DNA of 64,000 nucleotides from Sphingomonas gellani. Lineage in GTDB: Bacteria; Pseudomonadota; Alphaproteobacteria; Sphingomonadales; Sphingomonadaceae. The notes under the pieces were generated by a model that made no database searches, was not told where the DNA came from, and saw only the letters and a list, made by a program, of their open reading frames with translations. The stretch lies in assembly GCF_900110035.1 (NCBI RefSeq), contig NZ_FOCF01000007.1, forward strand, positions 1 to 64,000, read 5' to 3'. Below, one piece after another: positions 61,601 to 64,000 of the stretch. How positions within the stretch are numbered: position 1 is the first letter of the stretch; each line of letters opens with the position of its first letter. Made by a program: the position numbers and the translations under genes.

Positions 61601-61702
61601 GGCGACCGAACGCTCCGCGCCTAGGGCGGGTGTTGCCGCGCCGAGCAATATCGCCGCGCCGCCGGCCAGCCCCAATCCCGTGATCGTTCCCCTCGCTGTC
61701 AT
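58616..61702 (-). CDS. Exported double pectate-lyase-fold protein with propeller-like tail
   Basis: A 1028-residue secreted protein: signal peptide (LGLAGGAAILLGAATPALGA), then two copies of the Pectate_lyase_3 start. The first is at about 50-90 (DGVADDTAAIQAAIDAAEAK, IVFLPSGRYRITRTI). The second is at about 410-460 (GDNATDDTAAIQRAIDTHRV, LYFPAGFYRVSDTLRL). Right-handed beta-helix sequence runs from each. From about 720 on there are NHL/SMP-30-like repeats (GGGAVDPASGKLFFVDHSMN, NLAVDRSGRLMVLSSDGAEG, SVATAPDGRVFIANGQVFVF). Likely a polysaccharide lyase or hydrolase of the GH28-related group; catalytic residues cannot be named. It is followed by a TonB receptor gene. Confidence 0.85.
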   Translation of the reverse strand: MTARGTITGLGLAGGAAILLGAATPALGAERSVASTSAFAVAPVDARAVTVQGRGDGVADDTAAIQAAIDAAEAKRGGGIVFLPSGRYRITRTIYVWPGVRVFGVGRTRPVVMLGAVTPGFQRGVGTMVFFPGNRPGGAAPGPGGMVAPTRVPVPPPTSVPFDPAISDANSGTFYSALSNVDFRIAEGNPAATAVRFHTAQHAYLSHIDFHLGSALAGIYQVGNVGQDLRFHGGRYGILTEKPSPAWQYTLLDAEFDGQRDAAIREHEAGLTLVNVTMRDTPVGIEIDRGYGDWLWGKDVRFENVSRAGVVISNETNAYTQIGFENAVASGTSTFARFRDSGRTVAGLGGRYRVRAFTHGLTVPALGQTGRIDTRMDAVAIGSLPRRRDPAIRALPASATWFNVRDLGAKGDNATDDTAAIQRAIDTHRVLYFPAGFYRVSDTLRLRADSVLIGLHPSLTQIVLDEDTPAFRGIGSPKGLVESAKGGDAIVSGLGLFTGGSNPRATALLWKAGERSLVDDVKFQGGHGTNRFDGSRFDPYNDTHSADPDPKKRWDGQYASLWVTDGGGGTFSNLWTPNTYAQAGLYVSDTSTPGHVYEMSAEHHLRAEIVLDGVRNWEFLAPQTEEEAGEGRATVSLEVRNSRNILFANYHGYRVTRSLQPAPAAVRLYNSTDIRFRNVHVNAESGFSTCDANGCGTYLRASKFPYENAIQDMTRGAEVREREFAVLDVTDAPPPAAAASMVPVRKLADGFYSLGGGAVDPASGKLFFVDHSMNRIHGWSAAEGLSIVADAPLDPVNLAVDRSGRLMVLSSDGAEGSVYSIKPGDPFGVTVIRPTAAVPDRRAARVALPVSLWNNGEFRDQYDPATGRFTTLAEMFARDMAVVKPREYVSPDGSLVLPAYRVRQQGPADHRGWRFSDTLDTYGFVTGRVGERVYVANGSEDRTYSGLLGPGGAVTDLKPFAERGGESVATAPDGRVFIANGQVFVFGADGREAGQIDVPERPLQLLFGGPGGRTLFILTHHALYAAEP

Positions 61703-61925
61703 TCCTGTCCACCTCTGACCGTGACAGCGACCGCTGCACGCGGCTTGCTTCAACGGCGCCTGTGCCGGATAGCCTGCCCGACACGGGCGGGCGACCGCGA
61801 CCAAGGTCGTAATGGCCAGGTGCGCGGACCTGTTCGATATCGCGGCCAACCGCGCGGCGCCCCACGGGACCGTCGCGCCACAACAACCAGGGTGGGCCGT
61901 GCCTGCACAGCGGAACAGGACCGAC

Positions 61926-62441
61926 ATGACCCCCCGCGCCATCGTCGTCATGGGTGTGAGCGGCAGCGGCAAGTCGACGCTGGGCGCGCTTCTCGCGGAA
62001 AGGCAGCGCGCCCCCTTCCTCGAAGGCGACGCATTCCACACCGATGCCAGCGTCGCCAAGATGCGATCGGGTCAGCCCTTGGACGACGAGGACCGCTGGC
62101 CCTGGCTCGATCGGCTCGGCCGCGCGATCGGCGAGGCGGCGGAAGCGCAGGGGCTGGCCGTCGCCGCCTGTTCGGCCCTGAAGCGCAGCTATCGCGAGCG
62201 GCTGGAGGCGGCCGCCGCGATGCCACTCATGTTCGTGCTGCTCGATGCCGACCCGCATGAACTGGCGGGGCGGATGGCGAGCCGGGCGGGCCACTACATG
62301 CCGGCCAGCCTGCTCGACAGCCAGCTTTCCGCGCTGGAACGGCCGGGTCCCGACGAACGCGCGCTGATCCTGGACGCGCACCTGCCGCCCGACCGGTTGT
62401 GCGAAACCGTCTGGGCCTGGGCGTGCGAACGGCCGGTCTGA
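61926..62441 (+). CDS. gntK: Gluconokinase
   Basis: A 171-residue kinase that makes 6-phosphogluconate from gluconate and ATP. The P-loop is VVMGVSGSGKSTLGALLAER (residues 10-18 form GVSGSGKST). Substrate-site stretches are FLEGDAFHTDASVAKMRSGQ, PLDDEDRWPWLDRL and VAACSALKRSYRERL, with LLDADPHELAGRMASRAGHY for the lid. AGGA precedes the ATG at 61926. It is divergent from the lyase-like gene (223-bp gap) and converges with the FadR-type gene. Feeds the Entner-Doudoroff pathway. Confidence 0.96.
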   Translation: MTPRAIVVMGVSGSGKSTLGALLAERQRAPFLEGDAFHTDASVAKMRSGQPLDDEDRWPWLDRLGRAIGEAAEAQGLAVAACSALKRSYRERLEAAAAMPLMFVLLDADPHELAGRMASRAGHYMPASLLDSQLSALERPGPDERALILDAHLPPDRLCETVWAWACERPV

Positions 62442-62472
62442 TCCGCACGGGAAGGACCGGCCGAACCGCTGC

Positions 62473-63210
62473 TCAGGGCATCAACCGCTTGCGCCCCTGC
62501 GACAGGTGCCATCGCATCGCCAGCGCAGCACCATCGGCGTCCTGCGCGCGGATCGCCTCCACGATCGTCTCATGCTCCCCCATCATCGCGTCTATCACCT
62601 CGGGCGGTCGCGAGCGGGAAATGTCGACGCCTGCCCGCATGATGCGCAACACCTCCGCCTGCAGGTGATCGAACAACGACACGAAGGCGGAATTGGCGGT
62701 GGCCAGCACGATTTCCCGGTGCAGCCGCCAGTCCTCGTCATGCGCGGGCGCACTGGACAGCAGCGCGAGGCGCAGCGCCGACAGGCTGTGTTCGATCGCC
62801 GCGAGCTGATCGGCCGAACGACGCGTCGCCGCCAGTCGCGCGGCCTCCGCCTCCAACACGAAGCGCACCTCGTACGTCCCCATCGTCGCGGACAGGTCGG
62901 CCATGGGCATATGCGCGCCCAACCGTGCGGAGGGGCGCCGCTTGACATAGGAACCGGCGCCGCGGCGCGCCTCCGTGATGCCGTCTGACGCCAGCCGCAC
63001 CAGCGCCTCCCGCACCACCGTGCGCGACATGCCGAACATCTCCGCCAGCCCGGATTCGGAGGGCAGCCGGTCCCCGGTCGCCAGCTGGTCGTCGTTGATC
63101 AGCTGCACGATGCCGGCATAAGCCCGGTCGGCCAGCCGCCCTTCCCCCACCGGGGGCCGCCCCGCCGCCGCGCGCACTGCCGGCGCCTCGCTGCCCTTGT
63201 CCGCGTCCAT
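62473..63210 (-). CDS. GntR-family regulator, FadR subfamily
   Basis: A 245-residue FadR-type regulator. The winged helix is at about 25-90: DRAYAGIVQLINDDQLATGD, RLPSESGLAEMFGMSRTVVR, EALVRLASDGITEARRGAGS, YVKRR. The C-terminal FCD domain has the metal-binding pattern in VRFVLEAEAARLAATRRSAD, DEDWRLHREIVLATANSAFV and MMGEHETIVEAIRAQDADGA (Asp/His ligands). The ATG at 63210 shares a base with the gntP stop (TGATG). Context suggests that it represses gluconate or uronate genes; the effector is unknown. Confidence 0.94.
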   Translation of the reverse strand: MDADKGSEAPAVRAAAGRPPVGEGRLADRAYAGIVQLINDDQLATGDRLPSESGLAEMFGMSRTVVREALVRLASDGITEARRGAGSYVKRRPSARLGAHMPMADLSATMGTYEVRFVLEAEAARLAATRRSADQLAAIEHSLSALRLALLSSAPAHDEDWRLHREIVLATANSAFVSLFDHLQAEVLRIMRAGVDISRSRPPEVIDAMMGEHETIVEAIRAQDADGAALAMRWHLSQGRKRLMP

Positions 63211-64000
63211 CAGCTCACGAGGTAGCTCGCCGCCAGCACCATGGCGAGTCCGACCACTGAGATTGCGGTTTCCAGCGCGGACCAGGTGCGAAACGTGTCG
63301 GCCGTGCTGGTGCCAAGATATCCGCGTACCAGCCAGAATCCGGGATCGTTGACGTGGCTGAAGAACACCGACCCTGCCCCGATCGCCAGCACCACCAGCT
63401 CGGGCGAGGCTCCGGTGGCGGCCACCACGCCCGGCATCACGCCGACCGCCGTGATCGTAGCAACGGTGGCAGAGCCTGTCGCAAGGCGGATGGCGACCGC
63501 GATCAGCCAGCCGAGCAACAGGGGCGATATCTGTTGCAGCGTGGCCAGACGGGCGAGCAGGTCCGACAGCCCGGCGGTCACCAGCACCTGCTTCAGCGCG
63601 CCGCCCGCGCCGATCGCGAGCAGGATCGCACCGGCCGCACCCATCGCCTCCCGCCACACCATGTCCTGGATCGCCGTATCCCGCAGGCGGCGACCGAATA
63701 GCAGCGGCAGGGCGACCAGATTGGTGAGCAGCAGCGCCAGCACCGGATTGCTCGCGGCGGCCAGCCACGGCGAGCCCGCCAGTGCCGGCATCAGCTGTCC
63801 CAGCTCCCCCGCCGCGATCAGCAGCACGGGAAGCAGCACCACCAGCAAACCGGCGCCCAGCCCCGGCGGTGCCACCACCACCTCCGACCGGTTGGCCGTC
63901 GGCACGGTCAGCCGCACCCCGCGCGCCGTGACCATAGCAAGCGCCGGTCCGGCAAGCGCCGCGGTCGGGATCGCGATCAGGATGCCGTAGATCATGGTGC
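63210..64000 (-). CDS. gntP: Gluconate/H+ symporter GntP family, C-terminal part (gene leaves the window)
   Basis: The last about 260 residues of a GntP-family permease (usually 440-450). Family stretches are IGAGGALKQVLVTAGLSDLL, ATGSATVATITAVGVMPGVV and GSVFFSHVNDPGFWLVRGYL, in eight or so hydrophobic segments. The N-terminal part is beyond the right edge; the ATG at 63995 is internal. Transports gluconate or another aldonate into the cell. It is coupled to the FadR-type regulator, and gntK lies convergent just beyond it. Confidence 0.93.
   Translation of the reverse strand, partial: TMIYGILIAIPTAALAGPALAMVTARGVRLTVPTANRSEVVVAPPGLGAGLLVVLLPVLLIAAGELGQLMPALAGSPWLAAASNPVLALLLTNLVALPLLFGRRLRDTAIQDMVWREAMGAAGAILLAIGAGGALKQVLVTAGLSDLLARLATLQQISPLLLGWLIAVAIRLATGSATVATITAVGVMPGVVAATGASPELVVLAIGAGSVFFSHVNDPGFWLVRGYLGTSTADTFRTWSALETAISVVGLAMVLAASYLVS

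Noticed and set aside
56846..61624. A 1592-codon open frame on the plus strand
   Set aside because: It lies antisense to the TonB receptor and lyase-fold genes. Its product is Arg/Gly/His-rich without domains, as expected from high-GC coding DNA read backwards.
1..64000. CRISPR array, insertion sequence, integrase or tRNA-type attachment site
   Set aside because: No evenly spaced direct repeats, transposase or integrase motifs, or cloverleaf-like sequence were seen on reading. The broken genes at 2.9-14.7 kb show no flanking inverted repeats.

Overview
The window looks like chromosomal DNA of a high-GC alphaproteobacterium of the Sphingomonadaceae, most likely Sphingomonas or a close relative. 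The reasons are the ctaB-ctaG-coxC-DUF983-SURF1-thrC order, three large TonB-dependent receptors, a MucR regulator, Lrp divergent from putA, a DUF6356-type protein and widespread ATGA/GTGA stop-start overlaps. This assignment is inference from gene content; no rRNA or tRNA gene was seen.

Region 1 (1-15.2 kb) is accessory and partly decayed. It holds many small regulator-target pairs: a LysR regulator beside an ABC importer, HxlR beside a short-chain dehydrogenase, MarR beside an ABM-domain monooxygenase, and TetR beside a CurA-like reductase. Several of the divergent gaps contain visible inverted-repeat operators. It also holds a light and signalling block: a MucR-like regulator, a single-domain response regulator, a BLUF photoreceptor interrupted by an in-frame TGA, and a LOV hybrid histidine kinase. 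At least six genes here are damaged. The ABC ATPase is fused to a hydrolase-like scrap, the SDR is cut at its 3' end, NmrA-like and isochorismatase-like remnants meet head to head, and BLUF and an NTF2-like gene carry nonsense codons.

Region 2 (15.2-24 kb) is core. A cupin gene precedes a compact cytochrome c oxidase assembly operon (ctaB, a 45-aa membrane protein, ctaG, coxC, DUF983, SURF1) that runs on into thrC and a SAM methyltransferase. Oxidase subunits I and II are not in the window. A metallopeptidase-ccmA-ccmB operon and a pterin-4a-carbinolamine dehydratase follow.

Region 3 (24-32 kb) has a TonB-dependent receptor with a Gly-rich insertion, a CitE-like lyase, and a three-gene glycan cassette (GH130 phosphorylase, GH13 alpha-glucosidase, GT4 glycosyltransferase) behind a strong palindromic site. 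Region 4 (32-45.6 kb) is envelope and housekeeping: VOC, M48 protease, CNNM-type protein, OmpA lipoprotein, tadA, rpmB, an esterase-like protein, a glycine-zipper protein, a second TonB receptor, a DUF6356-type protein, an FAD/NAD(P) oxidoreductase and an MscS-type channel. Region 5 (45.7-55.4 kb) carries a VirJ/AcvB-MprF pair for aminoacyl-phosphatidylglycerol metabolism, an AI-2E transporter with an extra C-terminal domain, and putA with its Lrp-type regulator. Region 6 (55.5-64 kb) is a polyuronate/aldonate locus: a TonB receptor, a double pectate-lyase-fold protein with a propeller-like tail, gluconokinase, a FadR-type regulator and a gluconate permease that runs off the right edge.
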